A DNA stretch of 62,924 nt. Origin: Sphingobacteriales bacterium (GTDB lineage: Bacteria; Bacteroidota; Bacteroidia; Chitinophagales; JADIYW01). The stretch is taken from contig JADKIQ010000013.1 in NCBI GenBank assembly GCA_016721245.1, positions 1 to 62,924 of the forward strand. The letters are read 5' to 3'. Below, piece after piece: positions 39,917 to 48,774 of this stretch. The position numbers were made by a program, and so were the translations under genes. Within the stretch, counting starts at the first letter, position 1, and each line of letters opens with the position of its first letter. The notes beneath the pieces are model-generated. The model was not told where the DNA came from. It searched no databases and worked only from the letters and a program-made list of their open reading frames with translations.

Positions 39917-41698
39917 TTAGTTGATTTTCCGGTTTTTAATTTTACTTTCCAAGGCGGTTTTATCGCCTCCCTTTTGCAATGCTTTTTCCCATTGTTCAAT
40001 GGCCTTGTCGGTTTGACCGAGTTTGTATAAAATATCGCCGTAATGCGTCAGCAATTCAGGGCGTTCAACGGCATCCGGTAATTCCATTGCCTGTTCCATC
40101 CATTCCAGCGCTTCTTTGTAATTTTTCATTTTATACATAATCCATGCATATGTATCTATGAAGGCTGAATTATTATCTACCAGCAAATTTGATTTTTTAC
40201 TCATGCGCTCTGCTTTTTCGAGCTTATCATCTCTTTCAGAAAGGTAGTACGCATAATTATTAAGTACCGTGGCATTGTTCGGATCAATTTCCAGCGCAGC
40301 TTCATAGGAACTGTCGGAGCGTGTGTAGTTTTTTAATTCAAAAGAAATATCCCCCAGCGAAATCAGCATCTGCAATTTCAGTTGCGGCGTAAACATTGAA
40401 TTATCGTCTTTGTTTGCTTTCTGCATGTCAAATGCCTGCATCAACACATCTGACGCTTCTTTAAATTCTTTTTTTTGCTGGTGTGCGATGGCATTATAAA
40501 AATAACCAAACGGATCTTTTGGTTTTTTTTCAATCCCTTTTTTCGAATACAGAATTAAATTGTCATAATCCTCCAGTTCTGCGTTGAGTATGTATAATTG
40601 TATCCATACTGTTGCCGGCACATCACTTGTATTTATTGCCTTTACATACTCGGCCTGCGCTTCTTTCTTTTTGCCAGAATTGTAGAGTACATCCGCACGA
40701 GCTGTTATTGCTTTAATATCATTCGGATGGTTTGCCACTATCATATCCGCCATCTTCATCACTTCTTCTTTCATAGAAGAATCCTTTGCCAGTCTCTCTA
40801 TGTATGGGATAAAGGCCATAATTTTAGCATCAATATCAATTTTATTATTACTAAACACCTTCTGAATAAACTCGTCCCGCTTTGCGGCATCGCCTTTTTT
40901 ACCATATGTTTCGGATATTGACAGCAAGGCTTCTGCATTGTTGGGATCTATGGCTAAAATACGGTTATACGCCTGAATAGCTTTATCGTACATTTTATTA
41001 GATTGGTACACTTCGCCAATCAAGCCGATATAACGGGTTTCGGAAGGATATAATTTTACGAGTTTCTCGATATCATTAACCGATTCTTCAATTTTTCCTA
41101 ATTTGATAAACAGCGGTTGTTTCTGAAAAACCAATTCTTCCTGCACACCTGTTTTTTGTTCCAGCTGATTGTATACGTCAATCGCTTCTTTGTACCTTCC
41201 TGCTTTGGAAAGCATATAGGCCCAGTCGTAGTAATAATCGTATTCTTTTGGCTTTAGTTTGATGAGGGCGTCATATACTTTAGCGGCTCCTTCAAAATCC
41301 TGTTTTTCACCTTTTGCTTCTGCGAGGTACTGGTAATAATATTCGTTGTTGGGATTTAGTTTTATCGCATTTTGTGCAAATTCAATAGATTTATCCATAT
41401 TCCCCGACTCAAAAGCGATTTTAGCTAATTCATATAATGCCGCGTGATTTTTTGGATCACGTCTCAGTACTTCGTTAAATTTTGCAATAGCGTCTTGCGT
41501 GTTACCCAATAAGTATGCCTGCATACCTTCTATGAAAATAGCCTGTTCTTCCACATCTTTTTTGGTAAGTGGCGCTGAAGCCGAAGAGGATTTATCCTGC
41601 TTAGATTTCTTGTCTTTTTTTGCATAAGCACTGAAAAAGCCTGCTGTAAAAAGCACAACAAACAGCAATAGTTTATGTATGATGATTCTGTTTTTCAA
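39917..41698 (-). CDS. Periplasmic TPR-repeat protein
   Basis: It has 593 residues. A signal peptide (LLLFVVLFTAGFFSAYA) and a Lys/Ser linker are followed by about 12-14 tetratricopeptide repeats, for example AIAKFNEVLRRDPKNHAALY and AIQAYNRILAIDPNNAEALL. TPR arrays are protein-binding scaffolds. As first gene of the DUF4292-EnvC-LptC block it is likely part of an envelope assembly complex. It ends with a stop just before DUF4292. Confidence 0.9.
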   Translation of the reverse strand: MKNRIIIHKLLLFVVLFTAGFFSAYAKKDKKSKQDKSSSASAPLTKKDVEEQAIFIEGMQAYLLGNTQDAIAKFNEVLRRDPKNHAALYELAKIAFESGNMDKSIEFAQNAIKLNPNNEYYYQYLAEAKGEKQDFEGAAKVYDALIKLKPKEYDYYYDWAYMLSKAGRYKEAIDVYNQLEQKTGVQEELVFQKQPLFIKLGKIEESVNDIEKLVKLYPSETRYIGLIGEVYQSNKMYDKAIQAYNRILAIDPNNAEALLSISETYGKKGDAAKRDEFIQKVFSNNKIDIDAKIMAFIPYIERLAKDSSMKEEVMKMADMIVANHPNDIKAITARADVLYNSGKKKEAQAEYVKAINTSDVPATVWIQLYILNAELEDYDNLILYSKKGIEKKPKDPFGYFYNAIAHQQKKEFKEASDVLMQAFDMQKANKDDNSMFTPQLKLQMLISLGDISFELKNYTRSDSSYEAALEIDPNNATVLNNYAYYLSERDDKLEKAERMSKKSNLLVDNNSAFIDTYAWIMYKMKNYKEALEWMEQAMELPDAVERPELLTHYGDILYKLGQTDKAIEQWEKALQKGGDKTALESKIKNRKIN

Positions 41699-41816
41699 TT
41701 TGGAATGTTTGATGAATGCTTTACAAGTATTGTTCCTATCATAACCAAGTTAACGATTTTAGAACTATTCATATATCAAAAACCGTTAGAATTAACCTTT
41801 TTTAGCAAGATTGGGA

Positions 41817-42251
41817 TTATTTCACACCGGTATGGCCGAATCCGCCTTCTCCGCGTTCTGTTTCGTTTAACGCATCTACTTCTTTGAAAATCACTTTCTC
41901 AAACTTAGAAATAATGAGTTGAGCTATACGTTCACCAGTATTTATGACGGTTGTTTCATTAGATAAATTAATCATAATGACTTTAATTTCTCCGCGATAA
42001 TCAGAATCGATAGTTCCCGGAGAGTTTAATACGGTAACTCCTTTTTTTAAAGCCAGTCCGCTTCTTGGACGCACCTGTGCTTCATATCCGTCGGGTAATT
42101 CAATGTATAAGCCGGTTGGAATCAAAGCCCGTTGCAATGGTTTCAACATCACCGGTTCCTGTAATTGTGCACGTAAGTCAACGCCTGCAGATCCTGTGGT
42201 TTCGTATTCCGGTAGCGGATTATCCGAAGTATTTACAATTTTTAATTTCAT
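41817..42251 (-). CDS. dut: dUTP diphosphatase
   Basis: It hydrolyses dUTP to dUMP and pyrophosphate, supplying dTMP synthesis and keeping uracil out of DNA. It has 144 residues with all five dUTPase motifs: STGSAGVDLRA (here TTGSAGVDLRA), PRSGLALKKG, NSPGTIDSDYRGEIKV, ERIAQLII and the C-terminal RGEGGFGHTGVK that closes over the active site. A -7 box (TATATTTG, 42312-42319) lies upstream. Confidence 0.97.
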   Translation of the reverse strand: MKLKIVNTSDNPLPEYETTGSAGVDLRAQLQEPVMLKPLQRALIPTGLYIELPDGYEAQVRPRSGLALKKGVTVLNSPGTIDSDYRGEIKVIMINLSNETTVINTGERIAQLIISKFEKVIFKEVDALNETERGEGGFGHTGVK

Positions 42252-42337
42252 TTGTCAGATATGAATAGTGAACGATAGCAATGAAGCTTACTAAAGCAGT
42301 ATACTACCTTACAAATATAGTGAGATTTTTGATTACC

Positions 42338-43786
42338 CTATCTTTTTTTTCGCTCTAAAAAATAGGCGGTGATAATGTAAAAAGACAAAAACAGCGCGGC
42401 TATCAGGGTATTAAAGAGTAAGGAAAGCGCTATTGGTAAAATGGCGAATTTGAGGACTAAAAACAAGGCTAATGCAAAAAACAGATAAAACAGAATTCTT
42501 TTGTAATTGTACGGAATCGGGTAATATTTTTGTTCGGTAATATAGCCGATGATTACCATGGAAACATAACAGGCCAGCGTTGCCCAGGCAGCTCCAAAAT
42601 AGCCGATTTTCGGCACCAGAATCACATTCATCAAAATGGTGATAATGGCACCTACAACAGAAATAATGGCACCCACGTATGTTTTATCGGTGACCTTGTA
42701 CCAGGTGGAGATATTGAAATAAATACCCAGACAAATGTTTGCCATCAATAAAATCGGGATAATATCTGCGCCAACAAAATAGGCTGCCGATTTTGGTGAA
42801 TACAAGATAAACAAATACTGAATCAGCGGTAAAAACAATACGATAGACAGAAAAATAACACATACACAAATGGTATAGTATTTCATCGTGGATGCTAAAA
42901 TAGTTTTGCTGTCGGATTTTTCTGCATGCTTAAAAAATAAAGGCTCTGCGGCGAAACGGTAGGCTTGCAGAAACATGGTAACCAGCATGGCAAATTTGTA
43001 ATTAAACCCGTAAATACCGAGTTGTTCTTTATTGGTGATATCATCGTAAGGCAATAAGCGCGTCATAATTATCCTGTCGAGTACTTCATTAATCATTCCG
43101 GCAAAACCTACCAGCATAATAGGCATGGAGTATTTCAGCATTTGTTTGTACAAAGCGGTATCTAATGAAAAATGCAGTTGTTTTAATTGTTTTAGCAGCA
43201 ACAAAAAAGTGATGATGCTGGCAAAAATATTGGCGATAAAAATGTAGGATACTTTTGTAAGATCCAGCGCGTAATTAAACCTTGGCAACAGAATAAAAAA
43301 TACCACATTAAATGCCATGAACAACAAAATATTCATCACTTTTAAAGCAGCAAAGGCAATCGGTCGTCCTTGTTTTCTCAGGGATGCAAACGGAATGGCG
43401 GCAAGCGTGTCGAATGCCATCATCCAGATAAAAAACTTAACGTAGAGCGTCGGTTCTTTTACATAATCTGCAATGGATTGCTGAAAAAGATATCCCAATA
43501 AAATAAAAAACAACACAACCAGAAGGATGGAATAAAAAGCAGTAGAAAACGCTTTTTCTTTACTTTCTTCTTTATTGACAAAACGAAAAAAAGCGGTTTC
43601 CATACCATGTGTCAGCACCACTAAAATAAAACCGGCATACGCATAGAAATTTGTAAAGGTTCCGAATTCTGCCTGCGAAATATATTTGATAATAAGAAAC
43701 CCGAACAGGAAATTAATCAGTCGCGCAAGTATGCTGCTGACGCCATAAGCAGCAGTATCGGTAGCTAATTTTTTTACAGTACTCAA
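42338..43786 (-). CDS. Polysaccharide flippase (Wzx/MOP superfamily)
   Basis: About 482 residues with 12-14 membrane helices (TDTAAYGVSSILARLINFLF, then GFLIIKYISQAEFGTFTNFY). The MOP-superfamily pattern fits an exporter of lipid-linked oligosaccharides. I start at the TTG at 43786 (STVKKLATDT follows) because the frame upstream to 43819 is a spacer repeat. Neighbouring genes are membrane glycosyltransferases and a nitrilase-fold protein, in line with surface-glycan assembly. Confidence 0.85.
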   Translation of the reverse strand: MSTVKKLATDTAAYGVSSILARLINFLFGFLIIKYISQAEFGTFTNFYAYAGFILVVLTHGMETAFFRFVNKEESKEKAFSTAFYSILLVVLFFILLGYLFQQSIADYVKEPTLYVKFFIWMMAFDTLAAIPFASLRKQGRPIAFAALKVMNILLFMAFNVVFFILLPRFNYALDLTKVSYIFIANIFASIITFLLLLKQLKQLHFSLDTALYKQMLKYSMPIMLVGFAGMINEVLDRIIMTRLLPYDDITNKEQLGIYGFNYKFAMLVTMFLQAYRFAAEPLFFKHAEKSDSKTILASTMKYYTICVCVIFLSIVLFLPLIQYLFILYSPKSAAYFVGADIIPILLMANICLGIYFNISTWYKVTDKTYVGAIISVVGAIITILMNVILVPKIGYFGAAWATLACYVSMVIIGYITEQKYYPIPYNYKRILFYLFFALALFLVLKFAILPIALSLLFNTLIAALFLSFYIITAYFLERKKR

Positions 43787-43787
43787 G

Positions 43788-43822
43788 TTAATGAACAATT
43801 TACGATGAACGATTGACAATTT
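43788..43822 (-). repeat. Spacer repeat, ATGAACRATTTACGAT family
   Basis: On the plus strand, ATGAACAATTTACGATGAAC then GATTGACAATT: overlapping copies of GAACxATTxAC. It resembles the GTTCATCGTTCATTG repeat at 22.25 kb read on the other strand. Confidence 0.5.
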
Positions 43823-43882
43823 TTATCGCAATACAAAAGAACAACAGCAAATTTCTATATTCTATATTACTGTGACGAGCTA

Positions 43883-45058
43883 TTATTCCAACCAAACGTT
43901 AATAAGTGAACCCATTCCTGATTCTTTATCTTTTCCTTCATAAACAAAAGGGATGTTCAATGGCTTCATATACTTTGACGTGGCTATCAGGGTGTGACCG
44001 TCAGAACCGAGATTCCACAGATCTCCTCGCAAAAAAGTATTGACACCCGTTTTAATATTTGACTTCATTGCTCTTACCACCATTGCATATTTTATCCAGG
44101 CTTCGTATTCCGAGATTTTTCCAATATCGGTTTTGTTTATGTCAGCCGGTGTTGGCGCACCATTATATCCTTTCCACTTTTTCGACCAGGCATCATTACC
44201 GGACACATACGACGGAACCGCCAGAAGATCAACATGCTTATCTGTAAGTGCTTTATAATTTTCGGGATACCAGGCGTCTGCGCATATGAGTACCGCTAAA
44301 TTACCGGCTGCTGTTTTATATACCGGTTGTTGTTCTTTTGCAGCAGCACAGGTAAAGGATTTCTCTTCTTCAATCGGGAATTTTTTTTTGGTTAGCGGCG
44401 ATAAGATATTTCCGTTTACATCAAAAACAGCGGTAACATTATACAGATTTCCGGATTTATCTATTTCTAATTTCCCGTTTTTTACGGATGGTGTCGGTAA
44501 AACAATGGATCCCGCAACAATAGTAACATGGAAATCTTTTGCCAGTTTTGAAAAGACATTTTGATATATTTCAGCCATCTCATCTGCTTTCATTTTAAAA
44601 ACAGCCTCTTTCGCTTTGTCTTTTGCCGTTGTTTTTAAATACGCACTGCCAAACTTTACAATATTAGAAAACACCAGTGTCTTCATGCCGTCTTCCAGAG
44701 AGGTGTCTGCATAAATACTGCGCTTTTCATTGGCCACTACCAACCAGGTTCCAATATATTCGGGCAATACTACGATAGTGGAATCATTCAATAATTTTCT
44801 TCGCTGGGCAAAACTGAAATAATACTGCAGCATATTATAAAATGCTTCTTTAGAAGAAAAATCATACGTATGCAAATAAGGAGAAAGTGCTATCATATTT
44901 CCTTTGCCGCTGTTTTTCCCAAATTCCTCTAAATCACCAATAACATATCTCGGGTATATGCCTTCCGTACCTAAGGCTCTGTCGTAATTTGACCAAAAAA
45001 TATAGGCGGTGGCAACAAGTATCAGCACAACGGCTACTATATAAAATCCTTTCTTCAC
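43883..45058 (-). CDS. Membrane-anchored carbon-nitrogen hydrolase (nitrilase fold)
   Basis: Its 391 residues start at a GTG. An N-terminal membrane helix (about 5-22) places the domain outside the cytoplasm. The nitrilase triad is visible: Glu100 in VVLPEY, a Lys near 224-226 in PLTKKKF and Cys259 in LICADAWYP. Apolipoprotein N-acyltransferase shares this fold, but this protein has only one membrane helix. The substrate is unknown; the genes on either side are a flippase and a membrane glycosyltransferase-like protein, so an envelope amide is possible. Confidence 0.8.
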   Translation of the reverse strand: MKKGFYIVAVVLILVATAYIFWSNYDRALGTEGIYPRYVIGDLEEFGKNSGKGNMIALSPYLHTYDFSSKEAFYNMLQYYFSFAQRRKLLNDSTIVVLPEYIGTWLVVANEKRSIYADTSLEDGMKTLVFSNIVKFGSAYLKTTAKDKAKEAVFKMKADEMAEIYQNVFSKLAKDFHVTIVAGSIVLPTPSVKNGKLEIDKSGNLYNVTAVFDVNGNILSPLTKKKFPIEEEKSFTCAAAKEQQPVYKTAAGNLAVLICADAWYPENYKALTDKHVDLLAVPSYVSGNDAWSKKWKGYNGAPTPADINKTDIGKISEYEAWIKYAMVVRAMKSNIKTGVNTFLRGDLWNLGSDGHTLIATSKYMKPLNIPFVYEGKDKESGMGSLINVWLE

Positions 45059-45114
45059 GAATCAAAAATACAAACTATATTTCTTTAAAGCCTAAAATTC
45101 ATTTTCTTTGTTTA

Positions 45115-46969
45115 ATGAAATCAAAAATCGCACTGTTTGTTATTGCGCTGGTGTACATTATTTCTTTTAAGCAGTATGCCAATTACAGCGGCTTTTTACA
45201 AGGTGGCGGCGATAGCTGGGGTTATTATGCCTATTTGCCCGCAAGCTTCATTTATCACGATTTGGATGATTTACAACAGACTATTCAGAAACGTGCGGAA
45301 TATAATCCTTCCAGTGTACGAAAACAGGAAGACGGTTATTTACAAATAGAAGAGGCACATGCATATCAGAATAATACCATTATAAAATATACCAGCGGTA
45401 TTGCGATTTTGTATGCACCATTTTTTCTGGCAGCACATGGGTTTTGTAAGCTGACGCATTTATATGCAGCAGATGGCTATACATTTCCGTATAATTTTAT
45501 GGTTGGGTTATCAACGCTTCTATACAGCATATTCGGGTTGTGGCTGATCCGGAAGATACTCATCCATTATTTTTCAGACAGCATTACAGCCATAACCTTA
45601 ATTGTTATTGGCATCGGCACCAATCTGTATTTCTTTTCTGTGTCGCACCTCGGAATGTCGCATCCGTATTTGTTTGCACTGTATGCGCTTTGTTTGTATG
45701 GCACCCATAAATTTTATGAAAAGTCTACATTCTTTCATGCTTGTCTGATTGGTTTTTCCTGCGGCATGATAAGTATGATAAGGCCTAACGAAGTAATTAT
45801 TCTGCTGTTTCCTTTGCTTTGGAATGTTTCTTCTTTGAATGGATTTAAAAACAGACTCTTGTTTATATTCAGAAATAGTTAATTATGTTCTATTGATGGC
45901 TTTGCTGTTTCTGCTTTGCTGGATGCCGCAAATTATGTACTGGAAGACACTAACGGGAAAATTCTTTTTTTATAGCTACACCAAAGAAGGTTTTGATTTT
46001 CTGCATCCGCATCTCAAGAATGGATTGTTTGGATTTGCCAATGGCTGGCTGGCATATACACCTGTGATGATTTTTGCCGTTATAGGATTGATTTTTCTGC
46101 CAAAATATTTTAAAAAGACGGCTGTTGCCTCTTTTATATTTATACCGGTTTTTATTTATGTAATATACAGCTGGTGGTGCTGGCAATATATAAACGGCTT
46201 TGGTTCACGGCCAATGGTGGAGACTTACCCGATTTGGGCATTTCCTTTAGCATGTTTTTTACTTTTTATCCGGAATAAAAGCATCATCAAGATAGTTTCA
46301 TTTTTATTAATGGCATTTATGTTGTTTGTCAATCTGTTTCAAACCTGGCAATTTGAAAAAGGACTGATTTGGACAGAAGACAGCAACTGGGCTTTTTACA
46401 AAGCTATTTTCTTAAAAACCAAGAGTAATTACGACGCTCACACCGCTTATGATTGCGGCGAAACACAGCCGGATACAACGAAATTAAAAAGAGTTAAAAT
46501 TTTACAAACACAATCATTTGATGATTCGCTTACACCAGATTATATTACTGCTGTCAGATATAGTACTCCATATGCTTTTGAACTGCATGAAGGAACTACC
46601 CCTTCGTTGCAATTTACAGCCGGAACATCAGGTATTCAGGCACGTGATTATATTAAGGTTTCCTGTCGTGTGTACTGCAATGAACTTCAGTACGACCATT
46701 ACAAACAAGCCGTACTTACGGCTGCTTTTACCCATGGTGGAAATCAGATTCGCTGGCGCTGTATTCGTTTACAAACAAAAATCGACAACAAAGATCATCT
46801 TATTTTACATATAGGTAAAGAGCGTCAATGGCAGTATGTCTATTTCTTCGTACGGGTGCCGCACAGATTTAAAGATGCCGGTGATTTATTGCAGGTTAAT
46901 GTATGGAATCCAAGTAATCTGCCGGTTATTGTAGATGATGTGCAAGTCGAGTTGTGGAAGAAGAAATAG
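45115..46969 (+). CDS. Large membrane protein, GT-C-like (one frameshift)
   Basis: About 615 residues when joined across a one-base shift near 45880 (first frame ends FIFRNS; the other resumes VNYVLLMALLFLLCW). It has a signal-anchor start, then GGDSWGYYAYLP with an acidic residue in the first external loop (Asp33), about ten membrane helices and a soluble C-terminal beta-rich domain (about the last 170 residues). The architecture resembles GT-C glycosyltransferases, but I do not recognise the family. It is divergent from the nitrilase-fold gene, with 56 bases between. Confidence 0.6.
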
Positions 46970-47015
46970 TATCTGTTATATGCATTCGAAACACGAACCT
47001 TGATCCTAAGAAAAT

Positions 47016-47047
47016 AAAAAACGCCATCAAAAATGATGGCGTTTTTT
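47016..47047 (-). terminator. Rho-independent terminator (bidirectional)
   Basis: A perfect stem (CGCCATCA 47022-47029 with TGATGGCG 47034-47041, AAAA loop) is flanked by A6 and T6. It lies 46 bases after the plus-strand membrane protein and directly after the decayed tRNA-Phe piece on the minus strand. Confidence 0.85.
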
Positions 47048-47110
47048 GTGGTGTGGGGCGGGATTGTTCCGAAGCTTCGGAACGCCGACATCAAGATTTT
47101 CAGTCCCATT
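47048..47110 (-). pseudogene. Decayed 3' half of a second tRNA-Phe
   Basis: On the minus strand it begins GGGACTGAAAATC (anticodon loop with GAA) and continues ATGTCGGCG, matching tRNA-Phe at 47459-47531 from the anticodon arm to the acceptor end (ATCCCGCCCCACACCAC). The T loop is replaced by an 18-bp palindrome (47066-47083). No 5' half is attached; instead the stop codon of the GIY-YIG ORF abuts it. See the finding for this locus. Confidence 0.8.
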
Positions 47111-47418
47111 TTACAATAGCTCTATTTGAAATTTATCTTTGACTATTTGTTTAAATACATCTAAGTAAGCTGTTTCACTAATTAACCTTTTTATAAATTT
47201 TTTCGATTTCATAGACTTGATATATCGCTCTACTTCCATTGCTGATGTGCGACTATCTGCTTGTAAGCTCAATACTAACACCCAATCATCTGCATATTTG
47301 GTGGATGATTCATTGTAATGCCCTGTTTTATGTTCTTCTAAACGGTCTGAAATATTTACTGTTTCACCAATATAATACTTGTCAAATTTGCAGTGTATAT
47401 TATGTAGATAAAATGCAT
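47111..47418 (-). CDS. GIY-YIG endonuclease domain protein (frameshifted)
   Basis: About 102 residues. From the ATG at 47418 it reads MHFIYII, then after an apparent two-base insertion (TA near 47398) HCKFDKYYIGETVNISDRLE followed by EHKTGHYNESSTKYADDW. This gives the FIYII...YYIG core, the conserved Arg in DRLEEH, and a Glu in MEVERYIKSMKSKKFI. The length matches single-domain GIY-YIG proteins of the UPF0213/URI type. These cut DNA and occur in homing and repair proteins. It sits between tRNA-Phe with its terminator and a duplicated tRNA-Phe 3' half, which points to mobility. Confidence 0.8.
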
Positions 47419-47424
47419 ATAATT

Positions 47425-47456
47425 AAAAAAAGCCTCAATAGTAATATTGAGGCTTT
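47425..47456 (-). terminator. Terminator of tRNA-Phe
   Basis: A 12-bp stem (47429-47440 with 47445-47456, GTAA loop on the plus strand) is followed on the minus strand by T runs. It begins three bases after the tRNA discriminator base. Confidence 0.85.
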
Positions 47457-47458
47457 CG

Positions 47459-47531
47459 TGGTGTGGGGCGGGATCGAACCGCCGACACAAGGATTTTCAG
47501 TCCTTTGCTCTACCGACTGAGCTACCGCACC
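47459..47531 (-). tRNA. tRNA-Phe(GAA)
   Basis: It is 73 nt with a full cloverleaf: acceptor GGTGCGG with CCACACC, D arm GCTC/GAGC, anticodon stem AAGGA/TCCTT with loop CTGAAAA (anticodon GAA), T arm GGCGG-TTCGATC-CCGCC and discriminator A. CCA is not encoded. Acceptor position 5 is C opposite A68, a mismatch, and the only one. Its 3' half is repeated in decayed form at 47048-47110. Confidence 0.96.
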
Positions 47532-47545
47532 GAAATTTCGAGTTG

Positions 47546-47553
47546 CAAAAATA
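47546..47553 (-). promoter_or_regulatory. -7 element of tRNA-Phe
   Basis: TATTTTTG matches TAnnTTTG and ends 14 bases before the mature tRNA 5' end, a suitable distance for a short leader. No clear -33 box is seen. Confidence 0.45.
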
Positions 47554-47591
47554 AGCATTTATTTCAAATTAAAATCTTTTTTGTAAAAAAA

Positions 47592-48764
47592 TTAATAGCT
47601 AAATGGCGCACATTGCAGCCAAAACCATAAGTTTCCTAATTGTAAAAGAAAAAGGAATCCCAGAAAATAGTATTTAAATCTATATTGCCATAAATATTTT
47701 GTGGTAATATAATAAAAGGGAAGTAAAATAGAGATATACCTTGGAATCCCGTTTATAGAACCTCTTCCAAGCGGCAACAGAATTGTCAGCCAAATCAATA
47801 ATTGAAAAGGTAAAGGAATCTTTTTACAGAATATTACTGCAAAAAACAGAATAATACATACATAGATAGAATTGAACTGGTTCTGCAAATCGCCTTTTCT
47901 GAACAATGCCAGCAACGGAAACATGTCATGCCTGTCCCAGCCGTGCTGGGCTGTACTGAATGCAAAAAAGTCACCGGTGATTTTATACTGATACCAGCCA
48001 TAACCCAATAAAGTTAGCGGTACCACAACAAACCATAATGAAGATATAATAATTTCTTTTGCAGCAGTTGTTAATGGTGTTGCAGGTGAAATATTTTTCC
48101 AATATTGCCATAAAAAATATATAAATACAAAGAAAGCAACCACCATTCCGTTCGGGCGGCAAAGCACTAATGCAGGCAACAACAGCAGCAACCAGTATAA
48201 TTTCTTGTAAAAAACAGCTAATAACGCACCAAGCATAAACGTAAGAAACAAAGGCTCGGTATAGAACATGGAATAATAGTAATTAAATGGAAACACGATG
48301 AATAAAAGGGTACAGTACCATGCTTTCCCGTCATCTTTCAGAAATACCCTTGCACATTCATAAAATAAAATATAAGACACAACAGAAAACAATAAAATGA
48401 CAATAAACGCAGCGGCAGGACCGGAAACGGCAAGTAAAGCAGAAACAACATAAATTAAAAATGGAAAGAGCGGAAAAAAAGCCCAGCTGTTCTGCTGCAA
48501 TTGCCCATTTACAAATCCTTTCAGCACATCCGGATCTTTTATAAATGGATAACCATTTTCTGCTATCCGTAAATACCAGCCTGCATCATTCTTGTTAAAA
48601 ACCGATAAAAATCCATGAATATCTGATGTAATATTTAAAGGCAGCAGCATTGATTTATCTAATATCCATGCTGTAAGAAAATAAGACAACTTAATAGAAA
48701 CGGAAATAAGCAACAACCATTTATAAGGACTCCCGGATTTCATATGGTTAATTTTCACATTCAC
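47592..48764 (-). CDS. PIG-V-like mannosyltransferase (membrane)
   Basis: Its 390 residues hold about 10 membrane helices. The first external loop carries NDAGWYLRIAENGYPF with the acidic residue expected for a GT-C enzyme, followed by SWAFFPLFPFLI and later LLFIVFPFNYYYSMFYTEPL. This pattern matches bacterial relatives of PIG-V mannosyltransferases, which use a polyprenyl-phosphate sugar donor. It is 10 bases downstream of the next membrane glycosyltransferase gene, so probably co-transcribed. Confidence 0.75.
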   Translation of the reverse strand: MNVKINHMKSGSPYKWLLLISVSIKLSYFLTAWILDKSMLLPLNITSDIHGFLSVFNKNDAGWYLRIAENGYPFIKDPDVLKGFVNGQLQQNSWAFFPLFPFLIYVVSALLAVSGPAAAFIVILLFSVVSYILFYECARVFLKDDGKAWYCTLLFIVFPFNYYYSMFYTEPLFLTFMLGALLAVFYKKLYWLLLLLPALVLCRPNGMVVAFFVFIYFLWQYWKNISPATPLTTAAKEIIISSLWFVVVPLTLLGYGWYQYKITGDFFAFSTAQHGWDRHDMFPLLALFRKGDLQNQFNSIYVCIILFFAVIFCKKIPLPFQLLIWLTILLPLGRGSINGIPRYISILLPFYYITTKYLWQYRFKYYFLGFLFLLQLGNLWFWLQCAPFSY

Positions 48765-48774
48765 ACTTAGTCCT

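Noticed and set aside
47016..47531. Attachment sites of a large integrative element at tRNA-Phe
   Set aside because: The two tRNA copies are only 0.4 kb apart and enclose no integrase, relaxase or phage gene, so a classical island is not supported; a small GIY-YIG cassette is the better reading.
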